Below, in pieces: positions 11,005 to 21,208 of a stretch of DNA of 64,000 nucleotides. The notes below the pieces were generated by a model. The model saw nothing but the letters and a program-made list of their open reading frames with translations, ran no database searches and was not told where the DNA came from. The DNA lies in the NCBI GenBank assembly GCA_037042915.1, contig CM073194.1:5022001-5086000 (forward strand), read 5' to 3'. Source of the stretch: Auricularia sp. M13 (Eukaryota; Basidiomycota; Agaricomycetes; Auriculariales; Auriculariaceae). Position 1 is the first letter of the stretch, and each line of letters begins with the position of its first letter. The translations under genes were made by a program, and so were the position numbers.

Positions 11005-12037
11005 CGCTGGGACGCGGGGAGAATGAGAAGGGAAACGGCCAAGGGGACCAGCATCAGCGTCCGTCGCCCCTTCAGCAGCGCACTGGCTAGTTATAGCCAG
11101 AGGTGGCTGCGTCCATCATCTTCTAGTGCTGAATGGAAGCTGTTCATGGATCAATGGAAGATTAAAGACTCCTGGATCGGGTCTTATTAGTATTGGTCCC
11201 CTTGTTGCCCATTTGAGACACTACGTTGAGGAATATCTAATGTCGGCATAGAAGAAATTCAGGAAATCTTCGGGAATATACTCCACGGATGAGCTTTTTT
11301 AAGTTTTCACCAACTCCTAAAAGGTTAGACGATAGTCTATGCCTTTTTAGGTAGTTGGTTTTCCTGGGGGGGGGGGGGGGTCTTTGAAACGATAAAAATC
11401 GCCGGGCCGATGGGCTCCGCTCCAATGAAAAAATTTGGTGTAAACCTCCGTGGACTCACAATATTGTCCCTCTCCGGTCGTTGACAGCCACGTAGTGTGC
11501 AGCTCTTACTCTCACCAAAGTTTACTGCCCCTGCTACTCATGGCTGCTCATTTGTTGCCTGTCTCCTGCATTTTTTTCATGCTCCTCATAGATACCGGGC
11601 CTGCAGCGAGTGAGAGGGTCAGATTCGCAGCTTCTGGACGGTTCGGACATCTTTGGATCCGGCCGGAGCCGGAAGTATCGTGGTTTCCCGCTCATTTGCT
11701 CTCGACCACCATGGCGCTTGATCCGCATTGTGCGAACTGTCCGGTACGCACTTACGCTTATTGTCATCAGCTGCATGCTGACCTGCTTTGTTCTCTCTTT
11801 TTCTACTACTACTTGTCGTCCTCGCTGCCGTGCTGCGCGACCTTATATCCGCTATCCGTCCGGCCTGCCCTCGATGGCCATAATCTACCATGCCCTCGTC
11901 GGCCATAATCCATCATGCCCTTGTTGGCTTTATCCATCAATCCATTTTATCAGGCCGAGCCCTGCTGCATCAGAATTGAGACGCCCGCTGTGGTATCGTC
12001 TCGATTCGATTCTGTCCACTCAGCCAAACTTCGCACC
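11005..12037. other. Gene-free region upstream of the Helitron gene
   Basis: No gene was recognised. An imperfect inverted repeat lies at about 11309-11357 (CCAACTCCTAAAAGG against a near reverse complement), followed by a homopolymer of about 15 G at 11366-11380. A short tandem repeat of about 27 bp, with CATAATC and CATGCCC words, lies at 11878-11925, just before the long reading frame. The 5' end of the Helitron should fall in this region, but I could not fix it. Confidence 0.4.
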
Positions 12038-15000
12038 ATGTGTTACGCAATCAACGTATCTTATCCCGTTGGTTTGACTAAGGCCGTGCTTGCTAGTCGC
12101 GTTGTTCTTCGCGCGGAAGCTCTCTTGGACGATATAAAGGACGCAGATTGCGTCGACGCACAGCGCTCTTTTGCTTCAGCACTGGGGCCACTCGCCGTTC
12201 TCGTTATGCGGTCTGCAGATGATGACCTGCTCGACCTGATCGTTCCGTGGTGCGAAAGGCCCGTGTGCATCACAGTCTTGAAGTCTTGTCTCGACCGTTT
12301 TACTCTGCCGACTTTGCGTGCGTTTGCTCGCACGTTCGATACCGAGGAAAAGACGTCCAGTTACCGAAAGGACAGACTCATAACACACCTCGTCGCCTGC
12401 TTTGAGATACTGCTTGGTCGGGCAACACGTCTTAACCACCTTCAGCTTCGGGACTCTCTGTTTCAGGTGTATCAGCACGACGTGCCGCAAGACATGTCGT
12501 ACTCCGATACTGTGATCTGCTGGCTGGATACTCAGCTTCCGGAGAATCTTCTCACTGCTCTAATGACCGGTAACGATTCTCCTAACTTGCGTATCACGGA
12601 AAAGATCTGGCAGAATGCCATCGCGGTTCAGCGTCACCGTCTTCGCATTCTTCGGGACGCCGTGCTCGACGCGAAACTCAACTTTCAGTGGCCTCGAAAA
12701 ATCGATGGCATGCTTAAAATATCTGCAATGTCCGACTACGTGAAAGCTTCTGCTTTCGAATTTCCTCGTCCCTGTGCCGCGTGCGGTCGACGACGCATCG
12801 GGCACAAACTCGTTACCTACCGAGCAGCTGATGTCAATCTTGACTGTCTACGATGCACTGGAAAGGATCCTTGGTTGGCCGCGCGCGCTCTTGAACTGTT
12901 CCGCTATCCAGAAGACCCTACTCTCGATGGGATCATGCTGACGCGGGAGGGTATGCGGTTCGTCGACTCAGGTACCGAGATCGACTTCTGTCAAGATTGC
13001 CATGCCTCTGTGAAAAACCGATCTGTTCCCAAGTTTTCCTTTGCCAATGGTCTGTATCGGGGCACATTGCCGGACGATCTCCAGGATTTGACTTGGGTCG
13101 AAGAACAAGTGTGTGCTCTTTACGTCGGACTGACGAATGTCACCCGGCTTTTTAGTAGCAACGACCCGAAGAATCCATTTGTCTTCTATGGCAATACCTG
13201 TGCGCATCCTCAGAACATCGTCGAGACTATGAAAGTGCTTCCTCGTACGGTCGGCCATGTTACGGATCACATCGCGGTCATCTTCGTCGGTCCCGGCAAG
13301 TATAAGCCCAAGGTGTTTGAGAAGACATTCCGTGTGCGTCGGCACAAGATTCTGACTTTCTTGAAGTGGCTGAAGCTCAACAACAAGCTGTATCAGAACA
13401 TCCAGATTGACGACAGTCGACTCATGGATTACCCAGAGGACGGCGCTCTCCCGGGGATTGAGACTCGTGTTGTGCACGATGCTACTTCTCGACCGGAACA
13501 GCGACTTGCTCAAGAGACTGCCGCATTTGATGAGCATCCAGCTTTTGCAAAGGAAGGATTACAGGATGACCAGGAGTTCGTGTTCATGGAGGCTCTGGGT
13601 CTCACTGATGCCGCAACCGACGAGATTGGCCCTCGTACGTTCGACGGTGCGGCGTTGCTGAACCTGCTCCCGAATAGCTTTCGCCCCCCTGATGTTACTC
13701 TGCATCGTGGTAGTAGACCAGTTGGAGAGTACAATAACCCGGATTACTTTCCGGGCCTGTTTCCCACTTTGTTTCCATTGGGGATTGGAGGATTAGAAGA
13801 CCATTCAGCTCAGACGCATCGCGTTGGATTTCGGGCACACGCGAGCTATCTACTGGACCTCGGCGATCGCAGCTTTGCGTACCATAGATCCTTCGTTTTT
13901 CTAGTGGTCAACATCCTGCAGCGTCGAAAGGTCCATCTCGAAACCCGTTTCCGGGTGAAATCTTCATACATTGCCGCCGTTGAGCATGAGCTGTCTTCTG
14001 TAACTTCAGAGCAGATCCGAGAGGTCGGTCTCCACATCAGCACGCGAGGGAACTATGAGGGCATATCTCCGGAGAACCAAAGCGTTTTGAAGCTGCTCAA
14101 GCTCGTAGAAGCAGTCGCTGCGAAGGTGCCTGGCTCGCATGCTACAAAATCAGCTCTCCGACGCGATATGTACACATTCATGCGACACTTTGGCATCCCA
14201 CATGTCTTTCTCACTCTTAATCCAAATCCTGTTCACAATCCAATCTTCCAGGTCATTTTCGGAGACCACACTGTCGACCTCGCGCAGCGCTATCCCAAGG
14301 TCGTTGGCTCTGTTACTCGCTCGATTCGCGTTGCCAAAGACCCTGCCGCGGCCGCCGACTTCTTCGACCTGTCTATTCGCCTTATATTCGAACATCTGCT
14401 TGGATGGGACTTCGACAGATGCCAGAGTACCGAGCGTGGTGGCATTCTCGGGCATATCGAGTGCTTTGCAGGTTCAGTCGAAATGACAAATAGACACGTC
14501 CCTCACGGTCACTTTGTGATTCGACTGAAGGGCGGACTCAACCCAGCTGATTTCCATCGTCGCATGGACGGTGACGTAGACTTCCAAACGAGGTTTTTCG
14601 ACCTCTTTGAGGGCATGATCCGACACCACCTTCCTCGAGTGTTCCATGAGCCTGACCCATCCGTGAATCCAAGACAGCAGCGACCTCCTGTTCCTCCAGC
14701 CTTTACGCACGATCTCACTTCGACCCGTCCGGATTCTCACCCTCCGCGACTTGCTACTCGTGAGGAACAACTTGAATTGAAAGAATGGGACCTCGAGTTC
14801 GAAAGCGAAGTGAAGATCATGGGCGAGCACGTTCAGCGACACGTTCATCGCGATGTATGCAAAGCGTATGATTACAAAGGTCTCTGTCGATTCTTGTTCC
14901 CGCACGAGATAGTACCTCGCTCGTTCTATGACTCAAAGACGAAGTCGGTGGCTATGCAGTGTTTGGAGGAGGACGTGAATTATTTCAATCCTGAGATCCT

Positions 15001-18000
15001 GGTCGCATGTCGCTGCAACCACGATATCAAGAACATTCTTTCCGGCAGATCAGCACAGGCAGCTGTGTGCTACATTGCAGGGTACGTTACGAAGCTTGAC
15101 GTGAATACTACCCAGGTATTGAACATGATGAACGTCGCCGCGTCCAGTCTTGAGGAAAGGCCTCTCCCTGACGGTCAAGCGGTCCCGCTCAGCACGTTGA
15201 TCCAGAAATGTCTGTCTCAATTCAGTCGTAATCAGCAACTGCATGCTCAGCGGGCCGTTAGGTACATACGCGGCCTTGACGATTTTTTCTTGTCACACGA
15301 GGTGGTTTCTGTAATGTCCAACTTATTGATGCAATACGTCAAAAAAGTCTATGGGTTGCACGATGTAGAGCATTGTCCTATTGCCAATGCTCGAGACGAT
15401 GGTGTCGACGACCCTGACGCAACACTGGAAGACGAGAACGAGCGCGTTGATACAGCCCCCGCGGACGAGTCACCTGGAGACGATGAGATTGATCCCTTCG
15501 TGCAGATTTATTCCGATAAGGAAGGCAGCTTACGCTACAACAATCAGGTCGAGGATTACATCTATCGCGACCCGGCACTCGCGAAGTATAATTTTTATGA
15601 TTTCGTGCGCACGTTCACACTGTCCAGCGCGCGATATGCGCCTACTCTCCGCTTTGTCCTACTTCCGGGCCACTCGCGCTCTGAAACTCACGTCATTCGA
15701 TATAGGCACTCCGATGGACATGGGCCGGATGCTAAGGAGTTTGTGCCGTCGTTTGTAGGATGTGCAGTACCTCGAAGAGGCGAGAGCACGTACTACAAGC
15801 TCTTCTGCTTGTCTCACTTCAAGCCTTTTGGTCTCGGCACTCCGCTTCTCGCCCGGGGACGCTCGGTGCAAGAAACGTTTGAAACCTACAAGTTCTCAGA
15901 GTCTGCCCAACGGCGAATGTCCAACTGGGAAGCGTTGTATGAATGCGAGGACGAGCGCGATGCTGACCGACTGCGCGTGCATTCCAGGAAGGGTCGTGAT
16001 TACGCGTCTGTCCCGGACATTGACAAACAATGTGACCCTGACGGCACAGTTGTTATCGATCCGTCGTTGGTTCCCGATCAGGGTTATCATCCGGAGGCTT
16101 TCGATTTCTGGTCGGCTTTGCACGGAGCCGGGTGGTTTCGCAGAGATCAATCGGCTGAACATGTTTCGCAGTCGTCGACATCCAAACCTTTGGTGGACCC
16201 CAAAATCACAGACACCGTCCTTCGAGAGAACTGGAAAGAATGGCACGCGCAGCTTCGCAGTCAAGAAAGTGTGGCAGTCAATGTGGGGTCGAAGCGTGCT
16301 TCTCAGCTCGTGGATATCAGCGGTGCACGAACTGTTCTTCCAGGTGCTTCATCACAAGTTGAGGCCACCGAACCTGCAACGGTTGCTGCGACACAGGTTC
16401 AGCCCGCTTTGACCATGGAGCTGGCTGAGACTTTCGCGAAAAAGTACACTTTGAACGAAGAACAATCTCGCGCATACTTTTTGATGGTCTCCTCCATAAT
16501 TGCAAAGCTTCGGGGCGATGTGAGTGAGCCATTGCGTATGATCTTGCATGGTCCCGGTGGGACGGGAAAAACTCACAGCCTGAAGCCGTTACAAGACTTG
16601 CTCGATGCTGTTGGTCTGCCCGAACTGATTGTCAGAGTAGCGCCCACTGGAACGGCCGCATCTTTGATTGAAGGAAGAACGTTGCACAGTGCGCTGAAGC
16701 TCAAGGTCCGCAAAAAAAATGGTGCTGGTGATAGTCAGGTTCTCGAGGTCAATTGGACGCCGGGTGATCGCAAGCATATTCAGGAAATCTTTGAACCAGC
16801 ACACCTAGTCTTGCTTGATGAGTTCTCCATGGCATCCCTAAAACTAATCGGTCAGTTGGATGCGGGGACGCGCATGGCCAAACAGAACTTCGACGAATTT
16901 TTCGGTGGCCTCTGCGTTGTCTTGTCTGGTGACCTGTGCCAATACGCTCCGGTGACAGACAAGGCTGTGTATGGTATCCTCAATAACGCTGAGACGGACG
17001 CAACTATGATGAGTCTGAATAGAATGGGAAAGTTGGCATACCGCACCTTCACGACTGTGATAGAGTTTACGCAGCAGCAGCGCATGAAAGACGATCCTAT
17101 TTTTGGTGCCGCGGTTACTAGGTTAAGGACAAGGGAATGCATTCAGGATGACGTTGACTTGTTCAACACTCGTGTCCTAAAAAGTGCCGCTCGGCCGGAC
17201 GGCGTAGACATGAGCTCCAAGGAGATGCAGACCGCCTGTGTTATCAGCACCACCAATAAGACGCGTAACCAGATCAATGCAACCAAGACGAAAGCTATGG
17301 GAGGTAGCCTTCCGTCTTACGTTGAGATTTCCGCGCGCGATACACTGAAGGGTGACAGTTCCGTGTCGAGCATGACTGCTGATATTCGAGACAAGCTTCT
17401 GGCGGTGCAACTTCCGGTCGACTATCTGCCTGGAAAACTAAACTACTACGACGGTATGCCTGTGATCCTGCGCCGCAAGAACCTTTCTGTCGGTCTCAAG
17501 GCTACGAATGGTGCTCAGGGTACTCTCCGCCAAGTATTGTTCCATACTGACGCTTTCGGAAAGAAAGTCCCAAAACTGGCTCTCGTTCAGCTTCCAGGGA
17601 GTTCCGTCAACGTGTCTCGCTTGGAGCCTGGAGTGTTCCCTATAGCTCCTCAAACATGCAGTTTCCCTTTGCTTTTGAAGGACACCGGCGGGGGCAAAGA
17701 CCATAGGCTCAGCGTATCTCGATCTCAGTTCGCCATCGAACCCGCCTTCTGCGTTACAGGTCATATAGCTCAAGGACGAACCTTGCCAAAGGTGGTCGCG
17801 GATCCCGTGTCGAGTGCTTCTGGCTTCTACACCTACGTCAGTATTTCGAGAGCACGGACCATAGGAGATATCGCTTTCGTTCGACCGATGACTCTACAGC
17901 ATTTGAATGAGCCCTTGCCACAGCCGCTGCGGTTCGAGCTTCGCCGTTTAGCGGCCCTGTCCCATAATACTGCAGTGCAATGCGGGGATTCAGACGGACC

Positions 18001-19102
18001 CCTGGTTCCCGTACCAACGCATGAGTCTGACAAAACCTTGAAATCGAAACTTATTTTGCGCGAGTCCGCCACCGGCAAGCGAGGTCGACCGGCTCAGTCT
18101 TCCGACGGTCCTCCGGCTAAGCGCGCTCACACCGCCACTCGGAAGAAAGCGAGCGACGCTCGCGTTCGTGCGTCGCAGATCAAGACTGTGCTTACTCTGA
18201 ACCAGCAGTCTGCGAGTGCTGCTTTTCCGTACGGTCCTGGACCAGTTTGGGACTCTGCGCATTGGTCGTGTGCGTACGATTCCGTACTTATGGCTCTACT
18301 CACTTCCTGGATGCAATGTTGGTCTGCGGCACAACAGCAATGGGCACTTGGCTCAGCCATAGCCGCGCAGCTGCACTTAGGCTTCTTGCGCGTCCAAGAT
18401 CCTAGCCAGCGCTCGGCCGACACCATTCATTCTCTGCGCGATTTGCTCCGGTCCAATCTGCTTAGAGCCGATCCCATCGCCTTTCCCAGTCAGCCTAACC
18501 AACAGGCCGACATTTTCCAGCTCCTGCGCGTCTGCTCCCGAATTACAGCCGATGCCGGTATGGCTGCTCACATTGTGGAGGCTCAGCTTTGCTGCGGGTC
18601 CTGCCACACGCTGCTCGCCGAGTCCGAGTATTACTTTTCACCGTACATTGACAGACTGAATGAGTGCCCCGACTTTGACTTTGCCGACTGGCTCGCAGCT
18701 CGTTTTCTTCAGGCATCGCAAGACTCACTGCCAAAGGATCTGGCGTGCTGCGGACCTGCTCGGATCGATCTCTCCCTCGACCGGCCTCCCCTCTTTCTCT
18801 GCTTTTATATTTATCCGGACACTGTCGTGCACCCCTGCAAGCAGTTTGTTATGCCTACACAGTCCGGTCCTCGCACCTATGCTCTCGGCAGCGTTCTCTA
18901 CACCTCTCCCGCTGAGGGCATTCGACATTTCTCTTCCGCTCTCATCGTGGCGGACGAAGTCTGGCTGTACGATGGCCAGATCGGTAACGGCGCCCCTCAG
19001 CGCCGGCATCGCACCTGTGTCACTTCGTCTGATTACTCCGATCTAGCTATCCACAACGGAAAATCGGCGTGCGCCTTTGTTTATTATATGACAGCACCAT
19101 AG
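12038..19102 (+). CDS. Helitron Rep-helicase with C-terminal deubiquitinase-like peptidase domain
   Basis: This uninterrupted frame codes for about 2354 residues from the ATG at 12038; the frame stays open up to an earlier ATG at 11915. Residues about 240-430 look like DUF6570 with CAACG and CQDC pairs. Residues about 620-840 are the Helitron-like N-terminal (Rep) region. The HUH motif is in RHVPHGHF (His823, His825), and the paired tyrosines are in CYIAGYVTK (Tyr1012, Tyr1016). A PIF1-like helicase follows, with Walker A GPGGTGKT (Lys1511), Walker B LVLLDEFS, LSGDLCQ, and a final YVSISRA motif. Residues about 2060-2350 hold a cysteine-peptidase-like domain: SCAYDS (Cys2078) and RHFSS (His2297) with YDG (Asp2312). 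Rep nicks and joins single strands and the helicase unwinds DNA for rolling-circle transposition. All core residues are present, so the gene looks intact. Confidence 0.9.
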   Translation: MCYAINVSYPVGLTKAVLASRVVLRAEALLDDIKDADCVDAQRSFASALGPLAVLVMRSADDDLLDLIVPWCERPVCITVLKSCLDRFTLPTLRAFARTFDTEEKTSSYRKDRLITHLVACFEILLGRATRLNHLQLRDSLFQVYQHDVPQDMSYSDTVICWLDTQLPENLLTALMTGNDSPNLRITEKIWQNAIAVQRHRLRILRDAVLDAKLNFQWPRKIDGMLKISAMSDYVKASAFEFPRPCAACGRRRIGHKLVTYRAADVNLDCLRCTGKDPWLAARALELFRYPEDPTLDGIMLTREGMRFVDSGTEIDFCQDCHASVKNRSVPKFSFANGLYRGTLPDDLQDLTWVEEQVCALYVGLTNVTRLFSSNDPKNPFVFYGNTCAHPQNIVETMKVLPRTVGHVTDHIAVIFVGPGKYKPKVFEKTFRVRRHKILTFLKWLKLNNKLYQNIQIDDSRLMDYPEDGALPGIETRVVHDATSRPEQRLAQETAAFDEHPAFAKEGLQDDQEFVFMEALGLTDAATDEIGPRTFDGAALLNLLPNSFRPPDVTLHRGSRPVGEYNNPDYFPGLFPTLFPLGIGGLEDHSAQTHRVGFRAHASYLLDLGDRSFAYHRSFVFLVVNILQRRKVHLETRFRVKSSYIAAVEHELSSVTSEQIREVGLHISTRGNYEGISPENQSVLKLLKLVEAVAAKVPGSHATKSALRRDMYTFMRHFGIPHVFLTLNPNPVHNPIFQVIFGDHTVDLAQRYPKVVGSVTRSIRVAKDPAAAADFFDLSIRLIFEHLLGWDFDRCQSTERGGILGHIECFAGSVEMTNRHVPHGHFVIRLKGGLNPADFHRRMDGDVDFQTRFFDLFEGMIRHHLPRVFHEPDPSVNPRQQRPPVPPAFTHDLTSTRPDSHPPRLATREEQLELKEWDLEFESEVKIMGEHVQRHVHRDVCKAYDYKGLCRFLFPHEIVPRSFYDSKTKSVAMQCLEEDVNYFNPEILVACRCNHDIKNILSGRSAQAAVCYIAGYVTKLDVNTTQVLNMMNVAASSLEERPLPDGQAVPLSTLIQKCLSQFSRNQQLHAQRAVRYIRGLDDFFLSHEVVSVMSNLLMQYVKKVYGLHDVEHCPIANARDDGVDDPDATLEDENERVDTAPADESPGDDEIDPFVQIYSDKEGSLRYNNQVEDYIYRDPALAKYNFYDFVRTFTLSSARYAPTLRFVLLPGHSRSETHVIRYRHSDGHGPDAKEFVPSFVGCAVPRRGESTYYKLFCLSHFKPFGLGTPLLARGRSVQETFETYKFSESAQRRMSNWEALYECEDERDADRLRVHSRKGRDYASVPDIDKQCDPDGTVVIDPSLVPDQGYHPEAFDFWSALHGAGWFRRDQSAEHVSQSSTSKPLVDPKITDTVLRENWKEWHAQLRSQESVAVNVGSKRASQLVDISGARTVLPGASSQVEATEPATVAATQVQPALTMELAETFAKKYTLNEEQSRAYFLMVSSIIAKLRGDVSEPLRMILHGPGGTGKTHSLKPLQDLLDAVGLPELIVRVAPTGTAASLIEGRTLHSALKLKVRKKNGAGDSQVLEVNWTPGDRKHIQEIFEPAHLVLLDEFSMASLKLIGQLDAGTRMAKQNFDEFFGGLCVVLSGDLCQYAPVTDKAVYGILNNAETDATMMSLNRMGKLAYRTFTTVIEFTQQQRMKDDPIFGAAVTRLRTRECIQDDVDLFNTRVLKSAARPDGVDMSSKEMQTACVISTTNKTRNQINATKTKAMGGSLPSYVEISARDTLKGDSSVSSMTADIRDKLLAVQLPVDYLPGKLNYYDGMPVILRRKNLSVGLKATNGAQGTLRQVLFHTDAFGKKVPKLALVQLPGSSVNVSRLEPGVFPIAPQTCSFPLLLKDTGGGKDHRLSVSRSQFAIEPAFCVTGHIAQGRTLPKVVADPVSSASGFYTYVSISRARTIGDIAFVRPMTLQHLNEPLPQPLRFELRRLAALSHNTAVQCGDSDGPLVPVPTHESDKTLKSKLILRESATGKRGRPAQSSDGPPAKRAHTATRKKASDARVRASQIKTVLTLNQQSASAAFPYGPGPVWDSAHWSCAYDSVLMALLTSWMQCWSAAQQQWALGSAIAAQLHLGFLRVQDPSQRSADTIHSLRDLLRSNLLRADPIAFPSQPNQQADIFQLLRVCSRITADAGMAAHIVEAQLCCGSCHTLLAESEYYFSPYIDRLNECPDFDFADWLAARFLQASQDSLPKDLACCGPARIDLSLDRPPLFLCFYIYPDTVVHPCKQFVMPTQSGPRTYALGSVLYTSPAEGIRHFSSALIVADEVWLYDGQIGNGAPQRRHRTCVTSSDYSDLAIHNGKSACAFVYYMTAP
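12038..19102 (+). mobile_element. Helitron, outer boundaries unresolved
   Basis: The Rep-helicase gene defines a Helitron. Helitrons start with TC, end with CTRR after a short hairpin, insert at AT and make no target duplication. I could not identify either end with confidence, so only the coding core is marked. The element could extend right over one or both paralogous genes at 19.3-24.8 kb, since Helitrons often capture flanking genes. Confidence 0.7.
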
Positions 19103-19295
19103 GCGTGCGCGCGGCCTCGCGCTGGAAGGAAGGTAGTAAGGTTTCATAGCAGGCTCACGAGTTGCTCGAGTCTGAATAAATTATTATCCCTGCTTCACTC
19201 CTGAGGCCTGGACCTTGCGGTTGGGGATCACTGGCTACTTAAGGTGATATTGTTTTGCCCATGGGCTGTCGACTTCCCCGCCCTCGTATCGCGTC

Positions 19296-20535
19296 ATGTC
19301 TACTGTCGCTTTGGCTTTGTCTCAATTTGACGTGGTATACTTGGTCACTCTCAAGATGGGCCCCGCGCATGTTGTCCGGTTCGCAGCTCTCATCCTTGAC
19401 TTCGCTTCGCACGGCTCATTAATTTCTAGAATGAGACGCGTGTGTCGCCTCTGGGCGGATGTATGCGACACTCGACTACGTATTGCCTTCAACCCTGCCC
19501 GAGTTCTGCGCGGGTTCGTAGACGACGCTGATGATTTCCGATACCTCATGGCCTTTCGGGATGCCATCGTCACCGGGCCGTGGGCACTGGAACTTTTCGA
19601 GCCGCACGATCGCGCACTTGTTGCACCCAGTACACCACTGCAGGTTTCTGTGGAACAGGCTATGGGTCGCGATATTTGCGGTTACCTCGTCGTCCAAGGC
19701 TATCGCGTCGCTGTCGATAGTCGCAAACCCTACGTCGATTTCCATCCTATCGCAGGCGCTGATGCTCACGTCGATGTCGTGACCCTCCTCAACCAGCCCT
19801 ATCTGATGCGCATTGTGAGGCTCCGCAAGGGCGACCGTACCATCGACGTTGCTTTCACCATCGGCACCCCACTCGTCGCTCTATTCAAAATTCCGTGCAG
19901 TAAGCGGTTTATTGCTATACGCAACGTTCGAATCTGATTGTACCCAAGCGGCTGCACTCAACTTCTTTACTTGGGATCGCGCTTTTTGCATGTTCCCACT
20001 GAGCACCCTATGCGACTATCGCGGATTCCTTGCCAAGTTTACCGAGGATGTCGCTGACTCACTTTGCGCCGGCATCGGCTTCGACGGCGTTCGCTGGCGC
20101 GATGCCGATACGCATTATTCGCAGGATCCACTTCCTATGACTTATCGCTGGTTAGGGGACGGCCGGTCATGGATCCAGTCTTTCCCGCGCGTTACTTCCA
20201 TCCAGCAGCCGCCAAGCCTCTTCGACTGGTTGTCGAACGGAATATCGGTGCATAGCTCTCTTGCTAACGGTCCTAGCTTGGTGCCTGGAGCCCAACTTCT
20301 GTCCGTGGAGTATGATTGCTTTATGTTAGAGCACGAGTCACTTCTCGGGTCGTCATACGCCGTGCCATTCGGTCTGCGAGATTATTTCGTGCGCGAGATA
20401 GAGTCACAGCGACTGACCCACGGCGCATTCTGGAGGTACACGTCGCTTGGCAGGAGTGCACACGCTAGCATGCCTTCTGTTCTTAAATCTTTTCTAGACG
20501 ACCATCCTGAACTTCCAGAACTGGCTTTATTGTAA
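19296..20535 (+). CDS. F-box-like / divergent NTase-like family protein, member 1
   Basis: Exons 19296-19899 and 19949-20535 join through a 49-nt intron in phase 1 and give 396 residues. The N-terminus (FDVVYLVTLKM, then VCRLWADVC) resembles an F-box helix set. The central segment is DDFRYLMAFRDAIVTGPWAL. It aligns with the GS-containing start of the nucleotidyltransferase-like segment in member 6, but the DxD pair is missing. The second exon starts with NFFTWDRAFCMFP and contains RWLGDGRSWI, the hallmark of the family. The product's role is unknown. If the F-box is real, it could recruit a target to an SCF ubiquitin ligase. Member 2 at 23.5 kb is its closest relative here. Confidence 0.75.
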
Positions 20536-20599
20536 TTACGACTTCGTTCTAGGCACTTTGTTGATTTCGGCAGAAACACGACAGTGGAGAAAACAGAAT

Positions 20600-21180
20600 C
20601 TACAAACGCGTGGACCGAGAAGAAGATCGCGTAACTCTACCTCCGTCATGTGACGCGATTATGAGCGCGTCGCGTTGCTCGCGCGCGACTTTCAGCTCCT
20701 TTCTAGTTTTCGCCAACACACACCTTAGGCTACGGATCTCCCGACGCAAATCCTCAATCAAATTCTGCATCTGAATCTCGTTCTGGTGAGGCATAAGTGT
20801 GGTTGCGAGATCTAAACCTCGATACTACACTCACCGTAGGTCTGTGGTCTTCTCCGGCGTGTCTTGAATCTACACGCACTGCTCGCCCCGCGCGCGGCGC
20901 CGGCGCGAAATCAACATGAGCTGGCAGGATGTCAGCTCCTGATACTATACGACTGAGCGTACCGCTCGCCTCCCTCCTCGGCAGCGATTACGCCTCCATT
21001 TTTGCCGGGGACGTTCCCCTCTTCGCCTGTCGTGCTGTGCTCGCTGGACGTGTCGTCGTCCGGTGCAGTTTCGTACGTCACTTCGTAGCCTTCTGCCTCC
21101 AGCGACTCCGTACTGCGCGACACGAGATTTGGCAGCCTCGGGCTGGTGCGAATGAGCAGAGCCATTGATGAAAACGCGTG
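20600..21180 (-). CDS. Possible small coiled-coil protein (uncertain model)
   Basis: The minus strand shows two coding-looking pieces. One, at about 21180-20940, encodes a Ser/Glu/Asp-rich acidic segment. The other, 20784-20600, encodes a charged coiled-coil segment (NLIEDLRREIRSLRCVLAKT). They are linked by an apparent GTGAGT...CACCAG intron near 20830-20785. The acidic piece needs another intron near 20950 for which I found no good fit, so the model is weak. No family was recognised. Confidence 0.3.
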
Positions 21181-21208
21181 CATCGGTTAAACCCGGGATC
21201 GACATCAC

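Noticed and set aside
19103-19295. The 3' terminus of the Helitron
   Set aside because: I looked for a CTRR end preceded by a short hairpin and found no convincing candidate.
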